Of a DNA stretch of 64,000 nt, positions 9,869-19,866 are shown one piece after another (the first letter of the stretch is position 1; every line of letters begins with the position of its first letter). The notes under the pieces are model-generated. The model did no database searches and was not told the DNA's origin. It was given only the letters and a program-made list of their open reading frames with translations. The DNA comes from Vibrio sp. ED004. GTDB taxonomy: Bacteria > Pseudomonadota > Gammaproteobacteria > Enterobacterales > Vibrionaceae. The stretch lies in NCBI RefSeq assembly GCF_023206395.1, contig NZ_CP066149.1, positions 1,240,001 through 1,304,000 of the forward strand, read 5' to 3'. Position numbers and translations under genes: made by a program.

Positions 9869-10666
9869 ATGCCTCGTACCGCGCACCCATCCGAACTGAA
9901 CGATAAAAAACACAAGGTCAGCGATAAGGATTACGCTCGTACCATTCCTTGCAACCAAATCAGTATTTCCGCACCCTTTCATTGGTTGTCACTTGCTCTG
10001 CATGACTTAGTAAGAATGCCATTAATCAGCGCATTTTACGGTTTGTGCTTTATGGGAGCGGCAATCGCCATTGTTCAGCTTGTCCAATGGCAAGGAACAC
10101 ATTTGGTCGTAATGCCAAGCCTGATCGTGTACATGCTGATAGGACCTTTTCTTGCTCTGGGCTTGTATGACGCAGCCTGGGAAAGAGAAAAAGGACACAA
10201 CGCCAGCCTATTCCATTCAATGAAAGCCATTACTCGCAACTCGACTCATCAATGGGCCTTTGCGATTGTATTAATGGTCGCGATGATATTCTGGATGCGT
10301 ATCGCCGCTCTGTTGCATGCTTTGTACCCATCAGTCCAAGGCGCTCCATTGGCAGAGTTTGCGCCCTTCTTGATCACGGGTTCTGTGATTGGATTTGTTA
10401 TCGCCAGCTTAATCTTCAGCATCTCAGCATTTTCTATCCCATTGATGATGGAGAGACGCGTGGATGTAATGAGCGCAATCTTCACTAGCTTCAATGCCGT
10501 GAAATCCAATATCCCAGCAATGGTGGTGTGGGCAAGTATTATTTGTGCCGGTATTCTGGTGGGCTTTGCAACCTACGGCATTGGTATGATCGTCACCATG
10601 CCGCTGCTTGGTTATGGTACATGGCATGCCTATCACGAAATCATCAAGAAGAATCACCACCTATAA
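9869..10666 (+). CDS. DUF2189 family integral membrane protein
   Basis: A 265-residue protein with about six hydrophobic segments, the first around residues 53-72 and the last around 220-245. A soluble, basic N-terminus of about 35 residues precedes them. The spacing and motifs such as GPFLALGLYDAAWEREKG and a late FTSFNAVKSN loop fit the DUF2189 family of predicted membrane proteins (COG5473). AGGGGGA before the ATG is a strong ribosome binding site. It stands alone between terminators. The family has no established role; I infer only an inner-membrane location. Confidence 0.75.
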   Translation: MPRTAHPSELNDKKHKVSDKDYARTIPCNQISISAPFHWLSLALHDLVRMPLISAFYGLCFMGAAIAIVQLVQWQGTHLVVMPSLIVYMLIGPFLALGLYDAAWEREKGHNASLFHSMKAITRNSTHQWAFAIVLMVAMIFWMRIAALLHALYPSVQGAPLAEFAPFLITGSVIGFVIASLIFSISAFSIPLMMERRVDVMSAIFTSFNAVKSNIPAMVVWASIICAGILVGFATYGIGMIVTMPLLGYGTWHAYHEIIKKNHHL

Positions 10667-10699
10667 ATTATCGCCAGAATAACGAGCAATGTTATGATG

Positions 10700-10730
10700 A
10701 GGCCTTAGCTTAAACGCTGAGGCCTTTTTT
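10700..10730 (+). terminator. Rho-independent terminator after the DUF2189 gene
   Basis: A 10-bp stem AGGCCTTAGC / GCTGAGGCCT (one G-T pair) followed by seven T. Confidence 0.85.
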
Positions 10731-10745
10731 TGGAGTTAACAACGT

Positions 10746-11246
10746 TTGTCTTACACCCCGCAACAACATCGAGTAAATAAGAAATTGGCCGAGTGCCTAG
10801 CTATCGCTAATCAACATTTCTCTCGTGAATTCCCATGTCCAACAATCACTTACAAGTTAAGAGGCAAAGCAGCGGGAAAGGCCTACCTTCAGCTCAATGA
10901 AATTAAGCTCAACCATGTACTCTTCGCCGAAAATGAGGATGCCTTCATTAACGAGGTGGTGCCTCATGAACTGGCACATCTGATCACACATCAAGTATTT
11001 GGACGAGTGAGACCTCACGGTAATGAGTGGAAATACGTGATGGAAAAGGTATTCAACGTACCAGCCAAAACAACCCACAGTTTTGAGATTACCTCCGTGC
11101 AAGGCAAGACCTTTGAATACCGCTGCGACTGCACGGTTTACCCACTTTCGATTAGACGTCACAACAAGGTATTGCGCAACCAATCAAGCTATCGCTGCCA
11201 ACAGTGCAATCAAACCTTGGCCTTTACAGGCACGCAACTTAGCTAA
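10746..11246 (+). CDS. sprT: SprT family zinc metalloprotease-like protein
   Basis: A 166-residue SprT/YggI family protein. The zinc-protease motif HELAH lies near residue 77 in [15 protein letters not shown], with a further His in RPHGNEW. A C-terminal zinc ribbon is formed by RCDC near residue 121 and RCQQC near residue 150. Eukaryotic relatives (Spartan) cleave DNA-protein crosslinks; the bacterial role is not settled. No ATG is available near the domain start, so it appears to begin with TTG, GGAG lying 10 bases ahead (10732-10735). It precedes endA, as in E. coli (sprT-endA-rsmE-gshB). Confidence 0.88.
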   Translation: MSYTPQQHRVNKKLAECLAIANQHFSREFPCPTITYKLRGKAAGKAYLQLNEIKLNHVLFAENEDAFINEVVPHELAHLITHQVFGRVRPHGNEWKYVMEKVFNVPAKTTHSFEITSVQGKTFEYRCDCTVYPLSIRRHNKVLRNQSSYRCQQCNQTLAFTGTQLS

Positions 11247-11397
11247 CACCCAATACTCGGCACACGTTAGATTCAGTAGCCTGCTCGTTTTTCTTCAGGA
11301 AATAGCACTCCATCAAGTAGATGATTGAAATGTAATGGAGAAATCTATCACTTGAGTGCTAGACTGATATTTATCATACTTTTATCAGTCTTTTTCT

Positions 11398-12129
11398 ATG
11401 CATAAAACCACTCCAAAAGTATTTGGCTTATCGGTGTCTTTTTACTTATCGATAGTATTTGGCCTACTGGTAACCCAAAGCGTTTTCGCCGCTCCACCAA
11501 GTTCATTCTCCAAAGCAAAAAAAGAAGCGGTGAAGATTTACCTTGATCACCCGACTTCATTCTATTGTGGCTGTGACATTACTTGGAAAGACAAAAAGAA
11601 AGGCATTCCAGACCTTGATGGCTGTGGTTATCAAGTACGAAAACAGCAAAAACGGGCGAGTCGAATTGAGTGGGAACACGTAGTTCCCGCTTGGCAATTT
11701 GGCCACCAGCGTCAGTGCTGGCAAGACGGTGGGCGCAAGAATTGCACTCGTAATGACAAAGTATTCAAATCCATGGAAGCCGATCTTCACAACCTGACTC
11801 CGGCCATCGGCGAGGTTAACGGTGATCGCTCCAACTACAATTTCAGTCAGTGGAATGGCATGGATGGAGTTAGCTATGGTCAGTGTGAAATGCAGGTCAA
11901 CTTCAAGCAACGTAAGGTGATGCCGCCAGACAGAGCAAAAGGTTCTATCGCTCGTACTTATCTTTACATGAGCCAAGAGTATGGTTTCAAGCTATCTAAG
12001 CAGCAAACCAACCTGATGATGGCGTGGAATAAGCAATTCCCTGTCGATGAGTGGGAATGTACTCGTGATGAGCGTATCTATGCCATCCAAGGTAATCACA
12101 ACCCATTTGTTTACCCAGCTTGTAAATAA
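11398..12129 (+). CDS. endA: Secreted endonuclease I
   Basis: A 243-residue EndA/Dns family nuclease that cuts double-stranded DNA in the periplasm or outside the cell; in Vibrio the family degrades incoming DNA and limits transformation. A signal peptide spans about residues 1-31 (hydrophobic [16 protein letters not shown], cleavage before APPS). The beta-beta-metal active site lies in [20 protein letters not shown] near residue 95, followed by [21 protein letters not shown]. Eight or so cysteines fit a disulphide-rich exported enzyme. The ribosome binding site before the ATG is weak. Confidence 0.95.
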   Translation: MHKTTPKVFGLSVSFYLSIVFGLLVTQSVFAAPPSSFSKAKKEAVKIYLDHPTSFYCGCDITWKDKKKGIPDLDGCGYQVRKQQKRASRIEWEHVVPAWQFGHQRQCWQDGGRKNCTRNDKVFKSMEADLHNLTPAIGEVNGDRSNYNFSQWNGMDGVSYGQCEMQVNFKQRKVMPPDRAKGSIARTYLYMSQEYGFKLSKQQTNLMMAWNKQFPVDEWECTRDERIYAIQGNHNPFVYPACK

Positions 12130-12282
12130 CGCCACTCGTATAACCCACATTCCTAACCGTCTCAAACAAGAGTTTCAGAATTGCCCCTGAAACTCTTGCT
12201 CTACCCTTGTTTTTTCAACTAAAAGCATCCATGTTAGGCAGAGACAAAATACCCAAATGATCATATTTATAGGTTTACCAGC

Positions 12283-13014
12283 ATGAGAATCCCTCGTATC
12301 CATCACCCAGAACGCATTCACCAGTTAGGTTCTCTCGCTTTAGGCGAAGATGCCGCGGGTCATGTTGGTCGTGTCCTTCGCATGAAAGAAGGTCAAGAGG
12401 TTCTTTTATTTGATGGCAGTGGCGCTGAATTCCCTGCGACAATTACTGAGGTATCAAAGAAGAATGTGACAGTTAATGTTACTGAGCGAATCGAACGCAG
12501 CAGTGAATCTCCGTTAGACTTACATTTAGGCCAAGTGATTTCACGTGGCGACAAAATGGAATTCACGATTCAGAAATCGGTTGAGCTTGGTGTGAACACC
12601 ATTACCCCTCTGATTTCAGAGCGCTGTGGCGTTAAACTCGATACTAAGCGCTTCGAGAAAAAACTCGCGCAGTGGCAAAAGATTGCTATCGCGGCGTGTG
12701 AACAGTGTGGCCGTAACACGGTTCCAGTCATTCGCCCAATCATGCAACTTGAAGAGTGGTGTAGCGAACCAAGTGAAGCATTAAAGCTGAACCTGCACCC
12801 TCGCGCAAAATACTCAATTAATACCCTTCCAGAACCTATCAGCAAGGTACGCCTATTGATCGGCCCTGAAGGTGGCTTGTCAGCTGAAGAAATCGGCATG
12901 ACAGAACAATACAAATTTGAAGAGACGCTACTCGGCCCACGTGTACTTCGTACCGAGACAGCAGCTCTAACCGCAATTACTGCCTTACAAGTCCGTTTTG
13001 GCGATCTAGGCTAG
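12283..13014 (+). CDS. rsmE: 16S rRNA m3U1498 methyltransferase
   Basis: RsmE methylates N3 of uridine 1498 in 16S rRNA. The 243-residue protein begins [13 protein letters not shown], has the N-terminal PUA-like domain, and carries the SPOUT knot motifs [12 protein letters not shown] near residue 193 and [16 protein letters not shown] near residue 218, which bind S-adenosylmethionine. It starts the rsmE-gshB-yqgE-ruvX run, with gshB only nine bases downstream. Confidence 0.95.
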   Translation: MRIPRIHHPERIHQLGSLALGEDAAGHVGRVLRMKEGQEVLLFDGSGAEFPATITEVSKKNVTVNVTERIERSSESPLDLHLGQVISRGDKMEFTIQKSVELGVNTITPLISERCGVKLDTKRFEKKLAQWQKIAIAACEQCGRNTVPVIRPIMQLEEWCSEPSEALKLNLHPRAKYSINTLPEPISKVRLLIGPEGGLSAEEIGMTEQYKFEETLLGPRVLRTETAALTAITALQVRFGDLG

Positions 13015-13023
13015 GAGAAAAAA

Positions 13024-13974
13024 ATGATCAAACTTGGCATCGTAATGGATCCAATTTCATCCATTAACATCAAAAAAGACTCTAGCTTTGCCATGATGCT
13101 TGAAGCTCAGCGTCGTGGTTACGAAATCCATTACATGGAGATGGATGATCTACACTTAGATCAAGGCGTAGCCATTGCTGACACAAAAGTTGTAGAACTC
13201 AAAGAAGATCCAAATGGTTGGTACGAGTTCAAGTCAGAACAGACTATCGCGCTATCTGATTTAGATGCAGTGCTGATGCGTAAAGATCCTCCATTTGACA
13301 CTGAGTACATCTATGCGACTTACATTCTTGAGCGTGCTGAAGAGAACGGTGCACTGATCGTAAACAAACCTCAAAGCCTACGTGACTGTAACGAAAAATT
13401 GTTCACAGCTTGGTTCCCAGAGCTAACACCAACCACTATCGTGACTCGTAAAGCAGAAAAGATTAAAGAGTTCCGCGAGAAGCACGGTGACGTCATCCTT
13501 AAGCCACTTGATGGCATGGGTGGCGCATCTATCTTCCGTGTTAAGGAAGGCGATCCAAACGTATCAGTGATCATTGAGACCTTGACTAACCACGGTCAGA
13601 ACTACGCAATGGCACAGACCTTTGTTCCGGACATCAGCAACGGTGACAAGCGTATTCTTGTGGTTGATGGTGAGCCAATGCCTTACTGCCTAGCGCGTAT
13701 TCCGGCTAAAGGGGAAACTCGAGGCAATTTAGCTGCTGGTGGTACTGGTGAAGCTCGCCCTCTAAGTGAAACCGATTGGGCTATCGCACGAGCGGTTGCT
13801 CCAGCACTAAAAGAGAAAGGCTTAATCTTCGTAGGACTTGACGTTATCGGTGACAAGCTAACTGAGATTAACGTGACCAGCCCAACGTGTATCCGTGAAA
13901 TTGAAGCTGCTTTTGATATTTCAGTTACGGGTAAATTAATGGATGCAATCGAGCGCCGCGTTAACGCTAAATAG
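13024..13974 (+). CDS. gshB: Glutathione synthetase
   Basis: GshB joins gamma-glutamylcysteine and glycine using ATP, the last step of glutathione synthesis. The 316-residue protein matches the E. coli length. It starts MIKLGIVMDPISSINIKKDS and has the ATP-grasp features LKPLDGMGGASIFRV near residue 160, FVPDISNGDKRILVVDG near residue 203, and GLDVIGDKLTEINVTSPTC near residue 276. AGGAG precedes the ATG, nine bases after rsmE. Confidence 0.97.
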   Translation: MIKLGIVMDPISSINIKKDSSFAMMLEAQRRGYEIHYMEMDDLHLDQGVAIADTKVVELKEDPNGWYEFKSEQTIALSDLDAVLMRKDPPFDTEYIYATYILERAEENGALIVNKPQSLRDCNEKLFTAWFPELTPTTIVTRKAEKIKEFREKHGDVILKPLDGMGGASIFRVKEGDPNVSVIIETLTNHGQNYAMAQTFVPDISNGDKRILVVDGEPMPYCLARIPAKGETRGNLAAGGTGEARPLSETDWAIARAVAPALKEKGLIFVGLDVIGDKLTEINVTSPTCIREIEAAFDISVTGKLMDAIERRVNAK

Positions 13975-14083
13975 CCTAAACTTAAGAAAGTCTTAGCTAT
14001 TCGCAAACATTTAGACACAGAATCAATGAGCGGCTTTACGCCGCTCTTCTTCCTTTACTGGGAACACACTGGCAGGAGGCTCT

Positions 14084-14647
14084 ATGAATTTAACGAACCA
14101 CTTTCTGGTCGCAATGCCCGGAATGAAAGATCCATACTTTCAAAATTCGGTGATCTACCTTTGTGAGCACAATGACGAAGGTGCAATGGGTCTGATGATC
14201 AACGCCCCTATCGATGTCACTGTCGGCAGCATGCTTAAACAAGTTGAGGTTGATTCTGAACAACCAAAATCCAACCAGGCAAGCCTTGATAAGCCCGTAT
14301 TAAATGGTGGACCTGTAGCAGAAGACCGCGGGTTTATTTTACACAAGCCCAAAGGCAGCTATCAATCCAGCATCAACATGACGGACCAAATCTCGGTAAC
14401 AACCTCAAAAGATATCTTGATGGTGTTAGGGACTGAAGATGAACCGATCAATTATCTGGTTGCACTTGGTTATTCTGGGTGGGAGCCTGGCCAGTTGGAG
14501 ATCGAACTGACCGAGAACTCATGGCTAACCGTTGAAGCCGATCCAAAGGTCATCTTCGACACTCCAATCTCGGACCGCTGGAAAGTTGCGGTACAAATGT
14601 TAGGTATAAATGCCGCTCAGCTTTCAGCAGATGCAGGCCACGCCTAG
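14084..14647 (+). CDS. yqgE: YqgE/AlgH family protein (UPF0301)
   Basis: A 187-residue UPF0301 protein, starting [23 protein letters not shown] and containing the family motifs [12 protein letters not shown] near residue 31 and [12 protein letters not shown] near residue 74. The biochemical function is unknown, though it is consistently placed between gshB and ruvX. CAGGAGG lies seven bases ahead of the ATG. Confidence 0.93.
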   Translation: MNLTNHFLVAMPGMKDPYFQNSVIYLCEHNDEGAMGLMINAPIDVTVGSMLKQVEVDSEQPKSNQASLDKPVLNGGPVAEDRGFILHKPKGSYQSSINMTDQISVTTSKDILMVLGTEDEPINYLVALGYSGWEPGQLEIELTENSWLTVEADPKVIFDTPISDRWKVAVQMLGINAAQLSADAGHA

Positions 14648-14701
14648 CCCTACTCAGTTCAAAAAAATATACACTCAAACACAGATTAATTTGGAAGCCC
14701 C

Positions 14702-15124
14702 ATGTCACGAACAATTATGGCATTTGACTACGGTACAAAAAGTATCGGCAGTGCGATTGGACAAGAAATCACAGGCACAGCAAGCCCTCTGAAAGCCTTT
14801 AAAGCCAAAGATGGCATCCCAAACTGGGACGATATCGAAAAACAAATTAAGGAATGGCAACCAAATCTGATTGTGGTTGGCCTTCCTACCGACCTTCATG
14901 GCAAAGATCTAGCAACTATCACCCCTAGAGCGAAGAAGTTCGCTAACCGCCTGAAAGGACGCTTTGGTGTTGATGTTGAACTGCATGATGAGAGGCTATC
15001 GACCACAGAAGCAAGAGCCGATCTTTTTGACATGGGTGGCTATAAAGCACTAAGCAAAGGCAATGTTGATAACCAATCAGCTGTAGTTATTTTAGAGAGC
15101 TGGTTTGAAGCACAATATTCATAA
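14702..15124 (+). CDS. ruvX: Holliday junction resolvase-like / pre-16S rRNA nuclease
   Basis: A 140-residue YqgF/RuvX family protein with an RNase H-like fold. The acidic active-site strand is [16 protein letters not shown] near residues 5-20, followed by [11 protein letters not shown] near residue 60 and [10 protein letters not shown] near residue 98. In E. coli YqgF is essential and processes the 5' end of 16S rRNA; resolvase activity is reported for other members. It ends the rsmE-gshB-yqgE-ruvX run. Confidence 0.93.
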   Translation: MSRTIMAFDYGTKSIGSAIGQEITGTASPLKAFKAKDGIPNWDDIEKQIKEWQPNLIVVGLPTDLHGKDLATITPRAKKFANRLKGRFGVDVELHDERLSTTEARADLFDMGGYKALSKGNVDNQSAVVILESWFEAQYS

Positions 15125-15222
15125 CGAAAAATAAGTGAGCGAAATGTGAACTAACCTGTGATCCCACTCGAATTTCATATCGTAATGTCGATGCAATTCA
15201 AAATAAGAACGTGGGAGTTCAC

Positions 15223-15366
15223 ATGAAAATTTTTCTAGCAATCTTCGCCGCTCTAACTATTTCAGCATGTAGTTCAACTGGGTCTAGCAGCGCTGGTTAC
15301 ATGAATGATGGTAAAATTTACTACGACGATAGTCGAAGAAGTCATGGTTCTTTGAGCAGCAATTAA
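15223..15366 (+). CDS. Small lipoprotein, 47 residues
   Basis: A short frame starting MKIFLAIFAALTISACSSTG, with GGGAG seven bases before the ATG (15215-15219 region). The first 15 residues are a lipoprotein signal peptide, and Cys16 in the ISAC lipobox would be lipidated after cleavage. Residue 17 is Ser, which favours transfer to the outer membrane. The mature tail of about 32 residues is rich in Ser, Gly, Tyr and Asp and has no family I recognise. It has its own strong terminator immediately downstream, which supports it being a real gene although it is very short. Confidence 0.75.
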   Translation: MKIFLAIFAALTISACSSTGSSSAGYMNDGKIYYDDSRRSHGSLSSN

Positions 15367-15382
15367 GCAAGTATCAAACAAC

Positions 15383-15418
15383 GCCAGAGCTCTACATAAA
15401 AGAGCTCTGGCTTTTTTT
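15383..15418 (+). terminator. Terminator between the small lipoprotein and pilU
   Basis: An 11-bp perfect stem GCCAGAGCTCT / AGAGCTCTGGC with a seven-base loop followed by seven T. It serves the lipoprotein gene and probably also faces convergent pilU. Confidence 0.9.
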
Positions 15419-15426
15419 GCTTGAAT

Positions 15427-16536
15427 CTAGCCCATATCTATCTTCACACCAGCCAAAGCACCAGTCCCATAGTCATCATCGCCTCGTCTGGTTTTCAGCA
15501 TCAAGCGCAAGTCATTAGCAGAGTCAGCACTGTGGAACGCATCCTCTTCGCTGATCTTGCCTGCTTCAACTAAATCATACAAAGCTTGGTCAAAGGTCTG
15601 CATACCAACCTCTTTCGATTTCGCCATTGTTGCTTTTAGCTCGTGCAGCTCACCGCGACGAATTAAGTCAGACACTCGGGGGCTGTTGAGTAAAATCTCA
15701 AACACACCATGACGACCGCTGCCATTCTTATCTCGAATTAACTGTTGAGCGACCACACCACGCAGATTCATCGACAGGTCAAACAGGAACTGCTCTTTCT
15801 GTTCTTTCGGCACCAAGTGAAGAATACGTTCTAGCGCTTGGTTGGCGTTATTCGCATGCAGTGTAGCCATACACAAGTGACCCGTTTCAGCAAAGGTCAT
15901 CGCGTATTCCATAGTTTCACGGCTACGGATTTCGCCAATCAAGATCATGTCTGGCGCTTGACGCAAAGAGTTCTTAAGTGCGACTTCATAGCTCTCAGTG
16001 TCGAGCCCTACCTCACGCTGAGTCACGATACATTTTTTATGCTCGTGGACGAACTCAATTGGGTCTTCAACCGTTAAGATGTGCCCTGAACGATTGGTAT
16101 TGCGATAACCTGTCATTGCAGCCATCGAGGTCGATTTACCAGAGCCAGTCGCACCAACCACCAGCACAAGCCCACGCTTAGCGATTGACAGGTCTTGTAA
16201 TACATCAGGAAGCTTTAATTGCTCAAAGGTTGGGATGTTAGTCTCGATGCGTCGAATTACCGCTCCAGGTAGCTCTCGTTGGAAGAATGCACTGACACGA
16301 AAACGACCAAACTCACGCACAATGGCAAAGTTTGCCTCACGTGTTTGCTGATATTCATCACGTCGGTCTTGATCCATCATCGCATCAAGCAATTGAGCAA
16401 CCTGAGCCGCATTCAGCTTATCGCCTTGAGGTCGTAATTCACCATCAACACGAAACAGGATAGGCGCGTCAACGGTTATATAAAGATCCGATGCCTTTTG
16501 AGACAGCATCCCTTCAAGGATTTGATTCAATTCCAT
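15427..16536 (-). CDS. pilU: Type IV pilus retraction ATPase PilU
   Basis: PilU is the PilT paralogue that assists pilus retraction and depends on PilT. The 369-residue protein has an N-terminal PAS-like region, Walker A GATGSGKST at residues 128-136, the Asp box and Walker B stretch PDMILIGEIR, and the His-box ETGHLCMATLHANNA typical of PilT/PilU. A GTG three codons upstream (16545) is possible, but AAGG eight bases before the ATG at 16536 and the family start MELNQILEGML favour the latter. It follows pilT by 14 bases on the same strand, so the two are co-transcribed. Confidence 0.95.
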   Translation of the reverse strand: MELNQILEGMLSQKASDLYITVDAPILFRVDGELRPQGDKLNAAQVAQLLDAMMDQDRRDEYQQTREANFAIVREFGRFRVSAFFQRELPGAVIRRIETNIPTFEQLKLPDVLQDLSIAKRGLVLVVGATGSGKSTSMAAMTGYRNTNRSGHILTVEDPIEFVHEHKKCIVTQREVGLDTESYEVALKNSLRQAPDMILIGEIRSRETMEYAMTFAETGHLCMATLHANNANQALERILHLVPKEQKEQFLFDLSMNLRGVVAQQLIRDKNGSGRHGVFEILLNSPRVSDLIRRGELHELKATMAKSKEVGMQTFDQALYDLVEAGKISEEDAFHSADSANDLRLMLKTRRGDDDYGTGALAGVKIDMG

Positions 16537-16550
16537 TTTGTTCACCTTGA

Positions 16551-17588
16551 TTAAAACATTGAGGTTTCAATTTCGATCTTTCTCTCGACCTCTTCCGAGT
16601 CAACCAAGCCTTGAGCCATTAGCTGCTTCGCATTTTGCTCCATGGTCTGCATACCATGTGCTGCGCCCGTTTGAATGATCGAATACATCTGCGCGACCTT
16701 GTCTTCACGAATCAAGTTTCTAATAGCAGGTGTCGCCATCATGATTTCATGACAAGCCACACGACCGCCACCAACACGCTTCAACAACTTCTGAGCAATG
16801 ACCGAACGTAACGATTCAGACAGCATTGAACGCACCATGTCTTTGTCGCTACCCGGGAATACATCGATAATGCGGTCGATGGTTTTAGCAGCAGAACTGG
16901 TATGCAAAGTACCAAAAACCAAGTGGCCGGTTTCCGCTGCGGTTAGCGCCAAGCTAATGGTTTCTTGATCACGAAGCTCACCAACAAGAATCACGTCTGG
17001 GTCTTCACGTAACGCACTGCGCAGCGCCGCTTTAAAGCTGTGAGTATCACGATGAACTTCACGCTGGTTAACAAGGCATTTATTGTTGGTATGAACGAAT
17101 TCAATCGGGTCTTCGATCGTCAGGATATGCTTATTGTGGTTACGGTTTACGTAATCTACCATCGCCGCAAGGGTCGTCGATTTACCAGAACCAGTAGGGC
17201 CTGTGACAAGCACTAAACCTTTTTCGTAGTTGGCAATCTTTTCGAAGATTTCTGGCGCACCAAGCTGATCTAAAGTTGGAATCTCTACAGGGATTGTTCG
17301 AAAGACAGCTGAGCAACCACGAGCTTGGTTAAAAGCATTCACACGGAAACGACCAACATTGGGTAATTCAAAAGAGAAGTCGACTTCCAATTTTTCTTCA
17401 AACTCACCACGCTGCGAATCGCTCATGATCTCAAAAACTAAACGATGCACATCAGCATGACTCAAAGCTGGTATTCCAAGCTTCCTTACTTCACCATCTA
17501 TACGTACCATTGGAGATACACCCGCAGAAAGATGTAGATCTGACGCGTTATGCTTTACACTAAAATCTAGTAACTCAGTGATATCCAT
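16551..17588 (-). CDS. pilT: Type IV pilus twitching motility ATPase PilT
   Basis: PilT is the hexameric cytoplasmic ATPase that depolymerises type IV pili, driving twitching and DNA uptake. The 345-residue protein begins MDITELLDFSVKHNASDLHLSAG and has Walker A GPTGSGKST at residues 130-138, the Asp box TIEDPIEFVH, Walker B DPDVILVGELRD, and the AIRNLIRE motif near residue 288 required for retraction. It is divergent from yggS with only 26 bases between starts, and is followed by pilU. Confidence 0.97.
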   Translation of the reverse strand: MDITELLDFSVKHNASDLHLSAGVSPMVRIDGEVRKLGIPALSHADVHRLVFEIMSDSQRGEFEEKLEVDFSFELPNVGRFRVNAFNQARGCSAVFRTIPVEIPTLDQLGAPEIFEKIANYEKGLVLVTGPTGSGKSTTLAAMVDYVNRNHNKHILTIEDPIEFVHTNNKCLVNQREVHRDTHSFKAALRSALREDPDVILVGELRDQETISLALTAAETGHLVFGTLHTSSAAKTIDRIIDVFPGSDKDMVRSMLSESLRSVIAQKLLKRVGGGRVACHEIMMATPAIRNLIREDKVAQMYSIIQTGAAHGMQTMEQNAKQLMAQGLVDSEEVERKIEIETSMF

Positions 17589-17614
17589 TTATTTTCCCTT
17601 AAGTAAAGTCAGCT

Positions 17615-18319
17615 ATGAGTAGTATTCAACAAAATATCGAACAAATCACCTCACAGATTCGTAGTGCTGAGCAAAAGTGCGGACGAGCTCCAGAGTCCGT
17701 GCAACTTTTAGCCGTCAGCAAAACTAAACCTATTGATGCGATTCTAGAAGCCGCACTCGGAGGCCAAGTTGCCTTTGGTGAAAACTATGTTCAAGAAGGT
17801 GTCGATAAAGTAAAACACTTTTCAGAACAACATTCTAACCTAAATTTAGAGTGGCACTTTATTGGTCCAATCCAGTCCAATAAAACTCGTCCAATTGCGG
17901 AAAGCTTCCAATGGGTACATTCCGTCGATCGCGATAAAATTGCGCAAAGGCTTAACGATCAGCGCCCAAGCGAACTTTCTCCTCTGCAGGTGCTTATCCA
18001 GGTGAACACCAGTGGCGAAGAGTCCAAGTCTGGTACATCTGAAGAGACAGTTTTTGCACTTGCGGAGTTGATTTCGTCGCTCCCTAACCTCACTTTAAGA
18101 GGATTGATGTCGATTCCTGCAAACGTCTCTGACTATCAATCTCAGCTTAATGCATTCTCTCAACTGGCAGAGCTTAAAGATAAGCTCACCGCGAAGTATC
18201 CAGATATCGATACCTTGTCTATGGGCATGAGTGGTGATATGGACGCAGCAGTTGAGGCTGGAAGTACCATGGTTCGTATTGGAACGGCCATCTTTGGTGC
18301 TCGTGATTACGCAAAGTAG
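17615..18319 (+). CDS. yggS: PLP homeostasis protein YggS
   Basis: A 234-residue member of the YggS/PROSC family, a single-domain alanine-racemase-fold protein that binds pyridoxal phosphate and buffers its level; no enzyme activity is established. The PLP lysine is in LLAVSKTKP near residue 36, with GENYVQEGVDK, WHFIGPIQSNK and SMGMSGDMDAAVEAGSTMVRIG following in order. It heads the run yggS-proC-yggT-yggU. Confidence 0.95.
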   Translation: MSSIQQNIEQITSQIRSAEQKCGRAPESVQLLAVSKTKPIDAILEAALGGQVAFGENYVQEGVDKVKHFSEQHSNLNLEWHFIGPIQSNKTRPIAESFQWVHSVDRDKIAQRLNDQRPSELSPLQVLIQVNTSGEESKSGTSEETVFALAELISSLPNLTLRGLMSIPANVSDYQSQLNAFSQLAELKDKLTAKYPDIDTLSMGMSGDMDAAVEAGSTMVRIGTAIFGARDYAK

Positions 18320-18403
18320 CAAATAGTTAGCAACCAGAAATCGACGATAAGTATTGATACCGCTTCGCTTGAACCGCGCAGCGACACGCTCAGGATTTTA
18401 TAT

Positions 18404-19222
18404 ATGGAACATAAGAACATCGCCTTTATTGGGGCGGGAAACATGGTTCGCTCAATTGTAGCGGGCTTAGTAGCAAGTGGTTACCCAGCGCAAAAGATTA
18501 CTGCGACAGCGCCTTCAGACACCAGAAGGCTGCCGTTAGAGCAAGAATATGGCATCAATACCACCAGCGATAATATTGCCGCAGCAGAGCAAGCAGACGT
18601 TGTTGTGTTATCAGTGAAACCACAAATGATGGCAGATGTATGTAAACCCTTACAAAGCATCGACTTTAGCAACAAACTGGTTATCTCAATTGCTGCGGGT
18701 ATTAATGCGAATCGACTCAATGAGATGTTAAACTGCCAACTGAACCTTGTGCGTGTGATGCCAAACACGCCATCACTGCTTGGTAAAGGGATGAGCGGTC
18801 TTTATGCCGATTCAACGGTCAGCCAAAATGATAAAGACTTCGCATCTCAGCTGATGCAAGCTGTAGGTGAAGTTAGCTGGGTTAAGCAAGAGTCTGGTAT
18901 CAATAACATCATTGCGGCAGCGGGAAGTGCTCCGGCTTACTTCTTCCTGTTTATGGAAGCGATGCAAGCAGAAGCAATCAACCAAGGTTTCGACCAAGAA
19001 ACCGCTCGTAAATTAGTGCAGCAGTCTGCATTAGGCGCGGCAGAGATGGTGGTAGCGAATCCAAACACTGAATTATCGACACTGCGTGAGCAAGTGACTT
19101 CAAAAGGCGGAACCACCGCAGATGCATTGCGCACGTTCAATGAACATCAACTATCAGACATCGTAGCCAAAGCCATGCAAGCGGCGGTCGCTCGAGCTGA
19201 AGAGATGGAAAAACTGTTTTAA
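18404..19222 (+). CDS. proC: Pyrroline-5-carboxylate reductase
   Basis: ProC reduces pyrroline-5-carboxylate to proline with NAD(P)H. The 272-residue protein has the Rossmann start IAFIGAGNMVRSIVAGL at residues 6-22, VVVLSVKPQMM near residue 66, the RVMPNTPSLLGKGMSGLYA signature near residue 115, and the C-terminal LREQVTSKGGTTADALRTF substrate-binding helix. The position after yggS is conserved and, because both concern pyridoxal phosphate and proline metabolism, the pair is often co-transcribed. Confidence 0.96.
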   Translation: MEHKNIAFIGAGNMVRSIVAGLVASGYPAQKITATAPSDTRRLPLEQEYGINTTSDNIAAAEQADVVVLSVKPQMMADVCKPLQSIDFSNKLVISIAAGINANRLNEMLNCQLNLVRVMPNTPSLLGKGMSGLYADSTVSQNDKDFASQLMQAVGEVSWVKQESGINNIIAAAGSAPAYFFLFMEAMQAEAINQGFDQETARKLVQQSALGAAEMVVANPNTELSTLREQVTSKGGTTADALRTFNEHQLSDIVAKAMQAAVARAEEMEKLF

Positions 19223-19279
19223 GCATTTTGTCGCTCGGGTTATATCTAAGCGGCAAGTAAATCCGAAAAAGGAAACAAT

Positions 19280-19837
19280 ATGAACTCGATGAGCTTTCTG
19301 ATCTCGACCGTTTTTGATCTTTACATCATGGTTGTGATCTTGCGTATCTGGCTACAAGCATCACGTGCAGATTTCTACAACCCATTCTCACAATTCATCG
19401 TAAAAGCGACACAACCGGTTGTTGCCCCACTACGCCGAGTTATCCCATCTATCGGCAGCCTTGATCTTGCGACGGTTGTATTTGCTTATGTGCTATGTGT
19501 ACTTAAGTTCGTTGCTCTCAACCTGATTATCTCTGGCGGTGCGGCTGTATTCGATATCAGCTTCCTGATCTTTGGTGCGCTATCTTTGCTAAAAGCGGCG
19601 GGTGGTTTGATCTTCTGGGTTCTGCTAATCCGTGCAATCCTTAGCTGGGTTAGCCAAGGCCGTAGCCCAATCGAGTACGTGTTCCATCAACTGACTGAGC
19701 CAATGCTAATGCCTATCCGCCGTATTCTACCGGATATGGGTGGCTTCGACCTAAGCGTGCTGGTTCTGTTCATTGTTCTGCAATTTGCGAACTTCCTAAT
19801 GGGCGACATGATTGGTCCTATTTGGTATCAGCTATAA
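19280..19837 (+). CDS. yggT: YggT family membrane protein
   Basis: A 185-residue inner-membrane protein made of two YGGT repeats. Each repeat has a hydrophobic helix followed by a motif such as [23 protein letters not shown] (near residue 37) and [19 protein letters not shown] (near residue 138). Four membrane segments are likely. The function is not established; relatives are linked to cell division and to chloroplast cytochrome assembly. AAAGGAAA precedes the ATG. Confidence 0.92.
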   Translation: MNSMSFLISTVFDLYIMVVILRIWLQASRADFYNPFSQFIVKATQPVVAPLRRVIPSIGSLDLATVVFAYVLCVLKFVALNLIISGGAAVFDISFLIFGALSLLKAAGGLIFWVLLIRAILSWVSQGRSPIEYVFHQLTEPMLMPIRRILPDMGGFDLSVLVLFIVLQFANFLMGDMIGPIWYQL

Positions 19838-19866
19838 TTCAAGTACGAACATCAGGTACTTTGACG

